Source: Corticium candelabrum (Eukaryota > Porifera > Homoscleromorpha > Homosclerophorida > Plakinidae). From it: 64,000 nt of DNA. The notes beneath the pieces were generated by a model. It made no database searches. It was not told where the DNA came from and saw only the letters and a program-made list of their open reading frames with translations. Positions 46,052 through 57,361 of the stretch are shown here, one piece after another. The stretch's first letter is position 1; each line of letters starts with the position of its first letter. The position numbers and the translations under genes were made by a program. The stretch covers positions 7,940,959 to 8,004,958 of the forward strand of contig NC_085096.1 in NCBI RefSeq assembly GCF_963422355.1. The letters run 5' to 3'.

Positions 46052-47472
46052 ATGGTCCTATGCATAGTTGTTGGCTGCTCAAATAGATCTGGGAGAGACA
46101 AAGACGTCTCGTTTTACCGTATACCAGTGATTCGAACCACGAGAAGTGAACGGGAATTCCAACTAAGTAAAGCTCGAAGAGAGGGATTTCTTGCAGCTAT
46201 TTCTAGGCAGGACTTGACAAACAGCAAGCTTGAAAATGAAAGAATTTGTTCCCGCCACTTTGTCACAGGCAAACCAGCAGACCTCTTTGATGAGACAAAC
46301 CCCGACTGGTTACCCTCACAATTATTGGGTCATTCAAAGAAAGTAAAAAAACCAAGAGTGTTGAAAGGTACCAGAGGAGGTTGGCAAGGCAGGAGAAGAC
46401 ATCAGATCAGATGCCATGTCATGTGAATTTAGAACCAGAAATATACGATGTGGAGGAAAATGAGCAGGCAGATGATTTTCCTACAGATCATATTGATGGC
46501 TTACGAAAAGAGTTGGCGGTAGCTTACTCGACAATAAGCAGTCTCAAGCACACCATTCAGCGGCTTTCTCCTTTCACAGAAGATTCAATGCAGTCATCCA
46601 CTGATGGGTTCATTCAGCAGTACACTGGTCTCCCAAATTTCAAAGTTTTAAAAGCAGTGTTTGATTATGTTACACCACAAGACATGCGCACTAAATTGTC
46701 AAGATTCCAAGAGTTTATGGTCATATTGATCAAACTAAGATTGAACTTATCTAATGAAGACCTGTGTTACCGGTTTGATGTCTGCCGTTCAACCATTTCC
46801 AGAATACTGTCACGTTGGCTGACAATCTTAGATGCTGAGTTACAGCCACTAATTTTGTGGCCTGATAGAGACATTCTGAGAAAGACTATGCCGGAATGTT
46901 TCCTGTCCTCATTTGGAGAAAAAGTGGCAATTATTATCGACTGTTTTGAAATTTTTGTTGAAAGGCCTACAAATCTTTTAGCTCGAGCATGTACTTGGTC
47001 CCAATACAAACACCACAACACGGTAAAATTCTTGATAGGCATAGCACCGCAAGGCATCATCTCATTCATTTCAGATGCATGGGGAGGCAGAGTCAGTGAT
47101 AAATTTTTAACTGAGCACTCTGGAATTCTCAACAAGTTATTGCCTGGAGATGTGGTGCTAGCTGATAGGGGATTTGACATTTCAGACTCAGTTGGAATGC
47201 AGCAAGCTAAGTTGTACATTCCTGCCTTTACAAAAGGAAAGGATCAACTAGCTGCAATTGAAGTGGAAGAAACCAGATTAATAGCAAATGTCCGCATTCA
47301 TGTAGAGAGAGTCATCGGCTGTGTACAGCAAAAGTTTACCATACTGAAGGGTACGCTACCAAAGGATTACATCACAAGGCATGCAGCTGAAGACTGTCCC
47401 CTCATCGATCGAATAACTAGAGTTTGCTGTGCCCTATGTAATGTTTGTGACTCAGTTGTGCCATTTGACTAG
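46052..47472 (+). CDS. THAP-DDE transposase of the ISL2EU-type element
   Basis: Exon 1 (46052-46367) and exon 2 (46433-47472) join across a 65-bp GT...AG intron (GTACCA ... GAATTTAG) with matching phase, giving 451 residues. Residues 1-90 form a THAP finger: [20 protein letters not shown], with Cys4, Cys9, Cys66 and His69 (ERICSRHF). A helix-turn-helix follows ([20 protein letters not shown], residues 214-233). The DDE_4-type nuclease has Asp275 in IIIDCF, Asp350 in LADRGF and Glu397 in IHVERVIG. The enzyme should bind the element ends through THAP and cut and join DNA. No lesion seen. A CTTCAG acceptor just before the start suggests a 5' non-coding exon. Confidence 0.88.
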
Positions 47473-47545
47473 CTTACACGTGCCTATACATTACCTGGCC
47501 TTGATGGTTACCTCATAGAATGTAACAACACTGTGCAGTATTATA

Positions 47546-49559
47546 CTAAGTGTGTTTGCTGTTCTTTCTCTTGCCGCTTCTCTTGATTTCTGGTAGTTTC
47601 CTGCAATCGGAACAATACCATCTTCCTTTGGGAATAGTGCCTATTTTCAAGCACTGTGTATGGAACCATTCAATGTGAAACTTAGGGTTGTCACAGGCAA
47701 TCATTTCTTTTGACTCATCTTCTGGCTCTTGACAGTAGCAGTACTTTCTAGAAGATTGCACTGCTGTAATGTTATCTTCCTCAGTAGCTGACAGTTCATT
47801 TTCACACACTGTTGAATTTGATGCACATACGGGTGGACAGTTAGTTGCACCTGCATGAACAGTTGGTCTTGTATACCACCTTCCAAGAAGTTGTGGAAGA
47901 ATACAAGTACGAAAGAATTGTCTAGAGACAGATATACAATCCGACCATAAGTCAACATCAGGCAAGACACGTTCCACAAATATGCTTGGACTTGTTGATG
48001 ATGTTGGAAAAGTGCACAGTACAAAGTCACAGTACTCCACATTGCAAACAAAGATCTGCATTTGCACCTGATAATAGTAGGCATGTGATTTAACCAGAGT
48101 TGCTGAACCATCTGGTAAACGGCCAAGACAAGATTTTGGGTCATCCACTACTACATCAATTTCTACATTATTGTGGCAATACGAACATTTGATTTCAATA
48201 ACACCTTTACCACAACACAAACATTGTACAATACCATCAGGAGAAGCACCAAGATGAGGCCAGCAAGGGTTTATGACAAAACCACATTCCTCTACAACAA
48301 TGTTGTCATGGCTATTACGTGACAATTCCATATAGTGTTCTCTGGCTGCTTTTTCATGACTGCAACCCCAGCTCGTGGCAGCAGAAGTGAATCGGAATGC
48401 TTCTGGGTAACATATAGATTTTACTAGACTTTGTGATGGCATAGCAAGATTGGTTCTACAAACTTGTTTAAGTCGAGAAGCAGTTACTCGACCAGCCCTG
48501 TACTTATACCAAAGCATGCACTTGCTTTGAGCTCTGGTAGCCTCTTCCACTGCTGCTGCCATGTCTTCTGTCACCTCTAAAACCACACCTTCACAAACAT
48601 CTAGAAGTTGAACATAGTCTAAGGATAGAAATTCGGGATCATGTAGGGATTGTAGTAGCTGAGGAAAGTGCTGAGTTTTTGACTTTAGAACATAAGGATC
48701 AGAGTAGCCAGGAATAAGAGATAAAATGCCAGGTTTACTCGGAGCTTCAGACAGACTCTTGTAGAAAGTGCTAAGTTTACTTTGTTGTGATGTGGGTGAT
48801 GTTTTAGTGGAACCAGAAGATGCCTTGGAACAAATAGGAAGGGGAACAGGAGAACAGGCTGTGTCATCAGCTGCAGTCTTCTTCTTCTTGCTCTTTAATG
48901 ACATATCCACATCCTTCGTCCTTAGGTAGGGAATAGCCTTCTGGAAAGACGGAATCATCCATCTAGCTTTCTCCTGTGTGCAAGTTGATGTACCCGTCAC
49001 CCGCGAAGCTGTCTCCAAATAAAAGAGAACTGCAGCCACGTGGGAACACACTTCCCTAGACCAGCCATGCACGTGCAATGACCACAACAAACCTCCCCAT
49101 TTTTCTCACATATCAGCCAACATCGCAGCGGGGTTTCGTTACACCTCTGAGAATGACGAACCTAGAGAACAAGTGATCTTTTCAAGTTAAGAAACGCAAT
49201 GACAACCTACTCACCCGTCCAGTAACAACACGTTTCTCTCCAACGGCGGCGCGTGCACGCACGTCTTTCACCCAACCGTTTGAAAACTGATTGTATGCCT
49301 CCATGGAACGGTGAGCCTTAAATTGCTTAGCCGAAATGAAGCTAGTTTGCAGCACCAAATATGACACAATATCAGAGGCGTCCACTGGAGGTAGCGGACA
49401 ATCGTTTCCACCGGATGTTGACACTTCAAAAGGATCCACCCCATCTATCAGACTCAATTTCTGTAGATATCGCGCTTTGGCCTCATTTGGTAATTTATCT
49501 GCATAGGAGGACAGCTTTCTGGCATGCTGTGTTACGCTAGAAGCGGGGGCAGCAGACAT
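47546..49559 (-). pseudogene. SWIM-YqaJ-PHD protein of the ISL2EU-type element, one frameshift
   Basis: Exon 1 (49559-49215) starts MSAAPASSVTQHARKLSSYA; a 53-bp intron (49214-49162) follows; exon 2 runs 49161-47546, about 653 residues if intact. A SWIM zinc finger has CTCMAG and then VCSHVAAVL, but these lie in different frames: a C-run at 49054-49056 is one base short. The 514-codon downstream frame carries a YqaJ-type nuclease (SPDG with Asp285, VIEIKC with Glu299 and Lys301, and QVQMQIF) and a C-terminal PHD finger at 451-496. YqaJ domains are phage-type recombination nucleases. In the PHD one zinc Cys is Phe471 (CDNPKFHIEW). Role in transposition is unknown. Confidence 0.88.
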
Positions 49560-49583
49560 TACCTCACCTACGCAGTCGCGGTT

Positions 49584-49634
49584 GGACACCAAAATGGCGG
49601 GTGGGCGGGGAATATGACGTAGGTGCAACCGCTC
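49584..49634 (-). repeat. right terminal inverted repeat of the ISL2EU-type element
   Basis: Inverted copy of 45486-45536 with a few changes. The YqaJ gene starts 24 bp inside it. Confidence 0.88.
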
Positions 49635-49636
49635 TA

Positions 49637-52600
49637 TTAGTGAACTCCCTTTCAGCAAATCCAGGAGGGCTCGCCACACTTGGATGTAAATTCAGTATCA
49701 CTCAATTTTTTCCCGCTGTCAACAAAACCTGAACTTGCGCACGCGCCATGGACTCAAACAACTTACACATCCGGGATAATACCTCGTGACCCGTAGCCAA
49801 ACACTCCCGTAGCCAAAACACTCCCGCTTTCGAATTGATGTATGTACTCTAGCGGTATCCGCTGTCTACAGGAAATACGGAACAACTTTTCACAAAGTCT
49901 ATCTCGTATCCTTGAAGCTCTCAGGTGAGTGTGGAAGTTTATGGCTACAATTTTCTTCTACAGAGTAGAGTCAGCTAGCTAGAACCTTGAGTAGGCTACT
50001 TGGGCTTTGTGACTGTTGATGATGTCATGTCTTTCTTGCGGTACGTCGGTTTCTATTCCCCAGTTTGTACTCTGTACGGTACCACCTTGACCTACCATTG
50101 GGGGTAGAGACGAAAGGGCAGACGTTCCCTGCTCGGTTGCCCTGACGTGTCATAGCACTCACCCACCCTCGCAAAACAAGGAAGTATTTAGAAACGGTCT
50201 GGTACGCGAGACTACCCCTCACTGGTAGCATGACTGGAAGTGTTAATACTAGATAGAATAGTTTCTCTTAATTAATTAAGATAGCATCGAAAGTGTTCAG
50301 TTAGTTAATTATTCAATTAACTAATTAATTCAGTATTTGTTGAAGAAGGAAGGTCCACAGCTTTGTCTGGCTGTAAATAAAGGATTGGATATGTCATGTA
50401 TTGGTACATGTATTAGGGTGTACAGTAGGTTTAGAGAAAAGTGAAAGACGTAAGAGGTAGTGATCATGAAATCGTAGAAGGTCAAAGTAGACAGGAAAAT
50501 TTCTGAAGTGTACCGACACATGGACAAAGGACCTCTGGCAGAATGATTTGTTGGAACAGTGAAGTGCGTGAATATCCTCTTTGGCTACCCAGCGTGTGGA
50601 TGTTTTGTGTATAATATAGTGTACTTAGACGTAGGAAATTGTTGAACGGAATTTGTCATGAGTAATGCAGTGAGGCAGGAAACCTACTGGGGTGGCCCAT
50701 GCTCACACCAGAATTGAATATTGAAATTGCAAGCAACTTCTAAGCTATTTCACACCGCTCATGCTCACACCGTTTCTGTGCCTATGATTTGTTCTGTCTC
50801 AATAAGCTGTCTGCATGTCTAGCTAGAGCAACTAGAACGCACAACTGCAGCTGGATCCGCAGATATAGGCGTTTGCATGTAACACCTGGGGTATTGCTTG
50901 CGGGAACATGTATTGTTGCCCTGGTTGAATTCAATTTATGCATGGAAACCTGCAAACGATGGCAAGAAGGTACCGGTATTGGAAGTGGATAAGAGAGCTA
51001 TACTGTCTAGGCATTCAACAGTATAGTGCAGTCATCTATTTATTTATACACCCCTTGCTCCGGTTATTTTACAACAAGCACGCAAGACTGATACAATCAG
51101 TAAGGAATTTGTAATGATACCTCTAGGGAATACGGTGACACATACAGTGAGTGACGTCACTGGGGAGGCCAGCCGCTTGAGTTAGAAGATTTGCTCATTG
51201 TTTAGAGGGCCACACCTAGCAATATGGGGTATGGGGCCATGACCCACTCGACCAATCTCGCCCTGTTTTCGTCATTCCTGGATATTCAATCCTCAGGCCA
51301 CCCAGATTTGACGTATAAATGATATCTGGAGAGTTACCACAATTACTAACTAATTTTGAAGGTGAAGCCTAGCACCTCTAGGAGAATTTCTGGGCAATGT
51401 TTTTGCATGAAGTAAGCGACGTGTGTGTGCTGATCATTGTAAATCAGGCCCGTCACATGCAGGTCATTTGGGGGATTTTCCCAGTGTAAATTATTGCGAT
51501 TGTTGACTCAGCAGGTGTAGTGCAGCTGGACCCTCATTACAAGCCAGCATGCGTCTGGCTTGTGGTCGGGTGTTTGAGTGCGGCAAGTATTGTGAGTGTT
51601 ACTTTCAATCTCGATTGTACTCTTCTATCGTCGTTCGCTACAGTATTACCATAGTTTGTGTAACTGGCAGTCACTAACACTGTACTTGCCGTCACAGCGT
51701 TCTGGATTGCGCAATAACTATTGACAAGCCATTCCATTCTAATGTCGTGTGCATGTGGTCATCAGGGCAGTGATAGGCGTGTCTACGCCCAGTTACCTGA
51801 TAGTACATGTAGCTATAGCTAAGGCGTTACTCTAGTAATAATAAGGTTGTCTAGGCTAGAGTCAACAGCGTCAAATCTACAATAACAGATAATCGCCAGT
51901 GGCCTTGAGCAGTTGGCACTTCTGAGTTCAACCCTAGTGGTAAAAACAGGTGCGAAAGACTACAGATCAACAGATTCAACTTACTTGCCTTCCTACTTTC
52001 TGCAAGCCCTTTGTCTGCACGTGCGTCTGCTTCTTTAGGTTATATGTCTTGGGGGTCGTATAGTGCGCAGTACGCGGACAAACCCTTCCTAAATAGCAAT
52101 CTCCACTAGTTACTCTGCGCAACCTGTTTACAAGATCACGTGATCACACGACTCTCTTGGTTCAGGAAGCGAGTGAGTCTTTTCCTAATTTTGATGCGTT
52201 TTTCTTTCGTTGGCACTGTGTTTACTCTAGATAATAAGTATGGCACCTTCTTTTAGTCATGAATTTATACTAGTCGCTTTCCTACAAATCTGATCAAACA
52301 GAATGGGTTTGAAGCTCTAACGCCGTAGTATTTTACTCTTGTCGAAGCTGTAACGATTGTGCGTGTATGTTTACTTTGACAGTATTTCCCATTTTTCTGT
52401 TGTTGCGTAAGACGTTTAGTTACTGACGCAGCAAGATGGTCAATGGGATTTCCCTTTGTGCAAGTTTCACGTGTTTTCTCACGTAAGGACTTGCTTGCAA
52501 GCAGGTAATACGTGGTGTCTTTCACAATTCAGTATTGTGATTTTCATCGTTAGCTCTTTGACTGCAAGCCTCCCTCCTTAGTGAGTTTGGCAGTTCCATA

Positions 52601-52716
52601 GCAAAACGCCAGTCAATGTTTGACGTTCTTTACAATTGAACAAAAGTGCTATATATGTCTGCTGTAATTGATGTTTCTTTGATGTTTTAAATTGCAGTGT
52701 TTCATGTGGTCTAGGA
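49637..52716. other. no recognisable gene; region upstream of the CALCOCO-like gene
   Basis: No coding motif in any frame. Small items: a direct repeat CCCGTAGCCAAA.CACTCCCG (49789-49827), palindromic AATTAATTA stretches near 50270-50330, and a CRE-like TGACGTCAC at 51152. TTTAAATTGCAG before 52698 is a good splice acceptor, so a 5' non-coding exon may lie in this stretch. Confidence 0.4.
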
Positions 52717-54348
52717 ATGTCTGAAGTTGTCAATTGGCGCAACTGTGGAAATATACAGTTTCGAACAGAGATTCGTTACGATCCATCCCAACCTCTAGAC
52801 TGTAATTACAGTCTGCACCCACAGTATGTTGTTCACGTTAGGGATTACATTGGACTCTATTTAGTAGAGTCTTTTGACGAGAAGAAAGCTTCCAAAAATT
52901 ACATAACTTTTCAATGGGCAGATGCGACGACAAGTGAACAAGATTACCGTACAATAACGTTCTCTGCCCGTCACCTTCCTCAAGCTTCTCCGTCACCACT
53001 CTGTTTTGCCTACATATCCTGGTGTGATGGTGTACTGGGGAAAAGTGGCAGTTTCCAGATATGTCATAGTTGTGGAGACCCCGTATCAATTGTTACCTTT
53101 ACAACAGAGCAATCTTTTCTTGTTATTGACAAAAACGAGAGTGACGAGTCATCTTCACGCAAATCTGTCAACTACGAATCTGTAGCTAGGAGTTCAAAAG
53201 ACGAGCATGTTGTAAGCTCGTTTGATATCCAAAGTAAGGATAGTGACATAGATCCGTCACAGCAGGTGAGAAAAGCTGTTGATCACGTGGAGGAGCACAA
53301 CGTGTCTTCCACTAATAGCCAAGTTGAATGCAGTATCAATAATGTTTTCAATAACATTGAAGATAAAGATGAAGAATTTCAAGAGAATGAAATGCCAATT
53401 GTGCAGAGTGATGATGCTGTTGAAGTAAATGCTGAGACAGTAAGTCTAACATTAGATTCCAGCAGAAAAACTAAAGAAAATAGTGAAGATGAAATCGAAG
53501 TAGAAACAAGGGAGTATAAAGAAGAGATTAAAGTTAGTGGGGATGAAAGTAAAAATCAGAGCACTGATGAGAGTCATGTGTCCCTCACAAGGTCAACTGA
53601 CGAAAAGGTGCCTTTCAAATTGCAGTTGGTGGAGAACATAATGTGCGATGAAGCAAACAGACAACATGACGTTTTAAAGCAACGCGTTAGTCAATTAGAA
53701 GGCGAGATGGGTGCAAACATTGTGCAAATGGCACTGGCGCAACATTCATCAGACCATGCAAGTGACCAAGTCGGTAACCAAAATCAAGTAACCACGATAA
53801 TTCAAGAAAATCTGCAGCTTCGCGGTAAAATCGAGTCTCTGGAGACTCGATTGCATACTAACGATAAAACGATTTCTATTGCAAAAGAAAAGCTGCGCGC
53901 AGCGAAGTCGAGAATCCGGGATCTCGAGCACGCTCTCATTACAGAACGTCTCAGCTACGAAAACAAACTAAGAGAATTGACAAACGCGAGAAAATCTGGC
54001 CCAGCTGGTTCAAGTATAGGACACACAAGGCCAGAAGACAACGAACAGACGGCAGAAGAGGAATATTGCACAGCATTGCAAGGAGTTGCAGAGGACAGAA
54101 AGGATGTGTTGGATAGGCAAGTTACAGGCTCACAAAAACGCGTTCTGTCGGCGCTCGCTCGTCTTGGAATTGAAGATAAAGACGATGGTAGAGAGGTGCG
54201 GCAAGAGAAGCCACAACAAGCAAGACAAATTGCAAACAACTCGACTGCAAGTAACGAAGTTGTCTGCCCAGTTTGCGGTATTTCTTCCTCGTCATTCTTC
54301 AATCAGTCAACGTTTGCTTCACATGTCAATGATCATTTTCCAGATTAG
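52717..54348 (+). CDS. CALCOCO/TAX1BP1-like autophagy receptor, SKICH domain protein
   Basis: A single 543-residue frame. Residues about 8-118 fit a SKICH domain: IRYDPSQPLDCNYSLHP, DYIGLYLV (DWVGIFKV in relatives), YITFQWADA, FSARHLPQ, FAYISWCDGVLGKSGSFQI. Directly after is SFLVIDK (residues 133-139), where vertebrate NDP52 and TAX1BP1 have LVV, the non-canonical LC3-binding motif. An acidic, Ser-rich linker leads to a predicted coiled coil (about 305-430, heptads such as LRGKIESLETRLH). The end has a C2H2 finger: Cys517, Cys520, His536, His540, like the ubiquitin-binding fingers of TAX1BP1. Family members link ubiquitinated cargo to autophagosomes in the cytoplasm. The cargo role is inferred. 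The start follows a TTGCAG acceptor by 19 bases. Confidence 0.85.
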   Translation: MSEVVNWRNCGNIQFRTEIRYDPSQPLDCNYSLHPQYVVHVRDYIGLYLVESFDEKKASKNYITFQWADATTSEQDYRTITFSARHLPQASPSPLCFAYISWCDGVLGKSGSFQICHSCGDPVSIVTFTTEQSFLVIDKNESDESSSRKSVNYESVARSSKDEHVVSSFDIQSKDSDIDPSQQVRKAVDHVEEHNVSSTNSQVECSINNVFNNIEDKDEEFQENEMPIVQSDDAVEVNAETVSLTLDSSRKTKENSEDEIEVETREYKEEIKVSGDESKNQSTDESHVSLTRSTDEKVPFKLQLVENIMCDEANRQHDVLKQRVSQLEGEMGANIVQMALAQHSSDHASDQVGNQNQVTTIIQENLQLRGKIESLETRLHTNDKTISIAKEKLRAAKSRIRDLEHALITERLSYENKLRELTNARKSGPAGSSIGHTRPEDNEQTAEEEYCTALQGVAEDRKDVLDRQVTGSQKRVLSALARLGIEDKDDGREVRQEKPQQARQIANNSTASNEVVCPVCGISSSSFFNQSTFASHVNDHFPD

Positions 54349-55699
54349 ACTAGATAGTTTGAACATGAGTTATGAAACTCATTTATGAATGTTTTGGGCC
54401 ATTTTGTTTTGTCTCTTTTAGTTTAGCTGTTGCAGATTAATCTTTCAGCATAACTAATTGTTTGTGTGATAGGACAGTACAATTATATATACTTTGTGTA
54501 ATAGTAGGTTATCACTATCACGAGTGTTTCATTGTTCGTTTCTTTGCACAGTGTTGCACGGTAGACTACTAGTCACTTCGTCAATCGTTTGCGCTTTTGC
54601 ATGCTTAATTAACCAAAAAACGAGACACAACGTTGCAGCTGCATGTGCAAGCACGTCAGTGATAGAATGTGTGCAATGTATTTTTTCGTCTTCTCTTAGA
54701 GGACATTCCAGCACATGATGTTAACAAAGTTGTCACGTATTATACCAACGGCTAGCCAAAATTCAACACATGCAGTGCACTGCTTTACTACTGTATTTCC
54801 GCGCATTTAACGGCAGGGCTCTTAGTAGAGCATTGGTAGTATGTTCCTTTGTACAGTGTGGTTAGGGAATAGGGTAGAAGCCATGGAATTCAATTTCCTG
54901 GGGATTGCAAACAAAGGAAACATCACTGATGGCCATAATTCTGATTCTGATCTCCACAGAATAATTGTCAGTAGGAACCGACCTAGTGCATCAGGTACAC
55001 ATGCTGCATACTTTCATCAACTGTAGCTAGATTTTTAGTATCAGTGATGTCAGTAAATTCTTGCGTTACATGCATGTGTATTTAGATGTAGAACACTAGA
55101 CAACTACTTAGTAAATACAAATCAACCGCACAACTCAAGGAATAAAGGAATTAATTAATTAAAGGTGCAGGGTCACAGTCATGCAGACATGCGTTTGCAT
55201 CCCTTTGGAAGGATGCATATTTTCACCGCGAGGGCTTATTTGCACTGAAGGCAAGACTAACTGAAGTCTCTCTATAGCCTCAATTGGAACGATCAAGACG
55301 TTGCAGTCAGGCGCGGATCTAGGGTTGGTGCACTTGGTGCACTTGGTGCACGTGCACCCAACACAGTGGGCGTGTGCTGAGGAATTTTACATATATTATG
55401 CTCTCACTACTCTGTTCAAAGTAATGCCTATCGTAAAGGGTCTTAGTGTCAAGCTATAAGTAAAGCATATAAAGACTTTCCAAGGGGTGCAGCATTTCAG
55501 AGACACCGATGAAGAAGAAGAAGAAGAAGAAGAATGCCGAGACCGATCTTCCAGGGGGTCCTGCAGCAGCTACCTAGGTAGGCTGCCTTCTTCTCCAGCA
55601 TTTCTGCTGGTACTCATTTATACTCCTGAGTCGAGAGAAGCAATTGTGTGTTAGTTTCTTGCTTAATTAAGGAATTATGCCATAGCTCGCCATCACTGA
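54349..55699. other. no recognisable gene
   Basis: 3' flank of the CALCOCO-like gene. Contains GGTGCACTTGGTGCACTTGGTGCAC (55336 area, triplicate of 9 bp), a possible TE end GGCGCGGATCTAGGG (55311) and a (GAA)n run at 55510-55533. Confidence 0.4.
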
Positions 55700-55773
55700 C
55701 TTGACCTTTAGGGTCCTGGATGTCAACACTTCGCAAGATGACTCTCTAGCTAACCAACTGAGCTATACATCAA
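55700..55773 (-). tRNA. tRNA-like sequence, probably a SINE head or pseudogene
   Basis: On the minus strand GATGTATAGCTCAGTTGGTT has a good RNA polymerase III A box (TAGCTCAGTTGG). About 35 bases on is GTGTTGACATCC, a poor B box. The cloverleaf cannot be completed with good acceptor pairing by eye. A tRNA-derived SINE or decayed tRNA gene is likely. Confidence 0.3.
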
Positions 55774-55892
55774 TGGTTTAAATATGCATCTGAAATGGAG
55801 CTGTAGGTTACTGTGTGCCGTCTTTTACCCTGTCGTTGACTTGTGGTAGACAAAGGAACCGTGCAAATGTTTTACTATATATCTAAACACAG

Positions 55893-55965
55893 ACATGGAC
55901 AAAATTTTAGGAACATCCAGTCATTTGTGTTGTAGACAAACTTTGATCGAATATCTCTAACTGCT
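55893..55965 (+). mobile_element. Tc1 end fragment
   Basis: ACAGACATGGACAAAATTTT, then AGGAACATCC and TTGTGTTGTAGACAAACTTTG, follow the left end of the Tc1 element at 15012 (CAGACTTGGACAAAATTATA ... TTTGTGTGTAGTCTAACTTTG) with moderate divergence. No right end was found. Confidence 0.65.
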
Positions 55966-56820
55966 GTAAAGACAATTCTTTTAAAATTTTTGCTCATCTG
56001 CTTTCTTTATTATTATTAGCCTTACCTCCAACTTGAGGAAAATGATTTTGACCAGCACAAAATGTACTGCGCATGCGTTTTGTGGCAAACTCTAAAAAAC
56101 TTCATTTTGTTGAGCGCTCAGTCTGGTCTTTTTCTATGGTACTTTGAATCTCAAATTTCATTATTTTATAGGTCTCAGTTAACGCGTTCTAATCAATGTG
56201 TAAACCATTCTTCTAAAGTCTACTGCAAAAGACTTTGAAATCTAGTACAATCCAGCACGTGAAGTTGGCGCATTTTTTCACCTTTTAAATATGCAAACGG
56301 TTATTTTTAATTTCCAACTACAAACTACTAGAGTAGACTCTAGCCATCGCCCTAGTATGGTTTTCAGGCTCTAGTAAAAAAAGCAAACTACCAATGATAA
56401 AGATTACTGTGCTGTCACTTCCGGTGGTGATGAACTGTTGTCATTCCGTTTCTGCATCATGCACTTTCTTGGTCAAATAGAGTAACTATTTTGACTCAAT
56501 TTAGGTTCTTGGGACCTTGAAGATTATTTGTTGTGCAATTGCGCAGGGCAAAAGTTTCTGAATGCAGAACCTGGACGATCTAGCTAGGCGTATATTGACA
56601 GACCCATTCTGGAAAGACACGCGGAAGAGATTGGAGCGTTTAATTAATTAACCAGACGGATGCGTTTAACAAGACGGATCTGCCTAGTCCTGCGACTTTT
56701 GACGAGAGCTGGTCGAAATGTCACGATTTGTCAAATATTTTATACGGTGCACATCTCTCGCGATATGTCTAATATTCATGGCCATTGTACAACGCCATAT
56801 CACATTATCTATACTACTAA
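55966..56820. other. no recognisable gene
   Basis: Nothing supported. Confidence 0.3.
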
Positions 56821-56828
56821 AATTGACG

Positions 56829-56932
<104 letters not shown>

Positions 56933-56935
56933 GTA

Positions 56936-57290
56936 TAAGTTTGATAGCCGGCTAGACCGGATCACCCACGAAGCTAAAGTTTGGGTACAGGCGAAACTCA
57001 ACTTGGGTAAGAACATAGGCAGGGTGGCATCGACCTCCACTTTCAGTTTTGGGGGTGCAACGTAGAACGACATGATAGTGCTGTTCGTCGTTCAGGAAGG
57101 AGACTGCATGCTTCTGATAGACTCAATTGGAAGGAACTTCCGTTACGTGAGCTCAAGCAGTTTTGTTTTCTCTTATCAAAGTGTGCAATGCTCACTGAAA
57201 ATTCACTATAGTCATTGTTTGGTCACATGCCATTGTTATGTCATAATGCTATCTAGCAGTCCCATCAGACTGGGTTATCTGAGCAAACTG
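56936..57290 (+). repeat. diverged tandem duplication, copy 1
   Basis: Shares AAGTTTGATAGC, GGCTA.AC.GGATCAC, CAGTTTTGTTT, and a tail with TCATTGTTTGGTCACATGCC and TTGTTATGTCATAATGC with 57362-57710. Confidence 0.6.
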
Positions 57291-57361
57291 TAGTTGATTT
57301 TGCTTATCTATACTACAGTACTGAATTGACGGTGTTTGTATATACTGTAAGTCTGTAAGGC

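Larger units (their letters stand above)
45486..49634. mobile_element. complete ISL2EU-type DNA transposon, two convergent genes
   Basis: The left end GAGCGGTTGCACGTGACGTC (45486) and the right end, inverted, GAGCGGTTGCACCTACGTC, continue as CATATTCCC and CGCCATTTTGGTGTCCAA in both arms (about 50 bp). TA flanks both ends (45484-45485, 49635-49636). The 4149-bp unit has a THAP-DDE transposase gene on the plus strand and a SWIM-YqaJ-PHD gene on the minus strand, tail to tail. TA duplication, transposase and a YqaJ nuclease is the combination I associate with ISL2EU (IS4EU-related) transposons; that name is from memory. Confidence 0.88.

Noticed and set aside
46368..46432. Frameshift between the THAP and DDE frames
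   Set aside because: A 65-bp GT...AG intron with matching phase explains the change of frame, and nearby genes have introns of similar length.
46767..47219. 150-codon minus-strand frame
   Set aside because: Antisense shadow of the DDE transposase exon.
47701..48144. 147-codon minus-strand frame
   Set aside because: Alternative frame within the YqaJ gene; it has no motif of its own.
51890..51945. Possible tRNA gene with B-box-like GAGTTCAACCC
   Set aside because: No fitting A box at the right distance and no acceptor stem.
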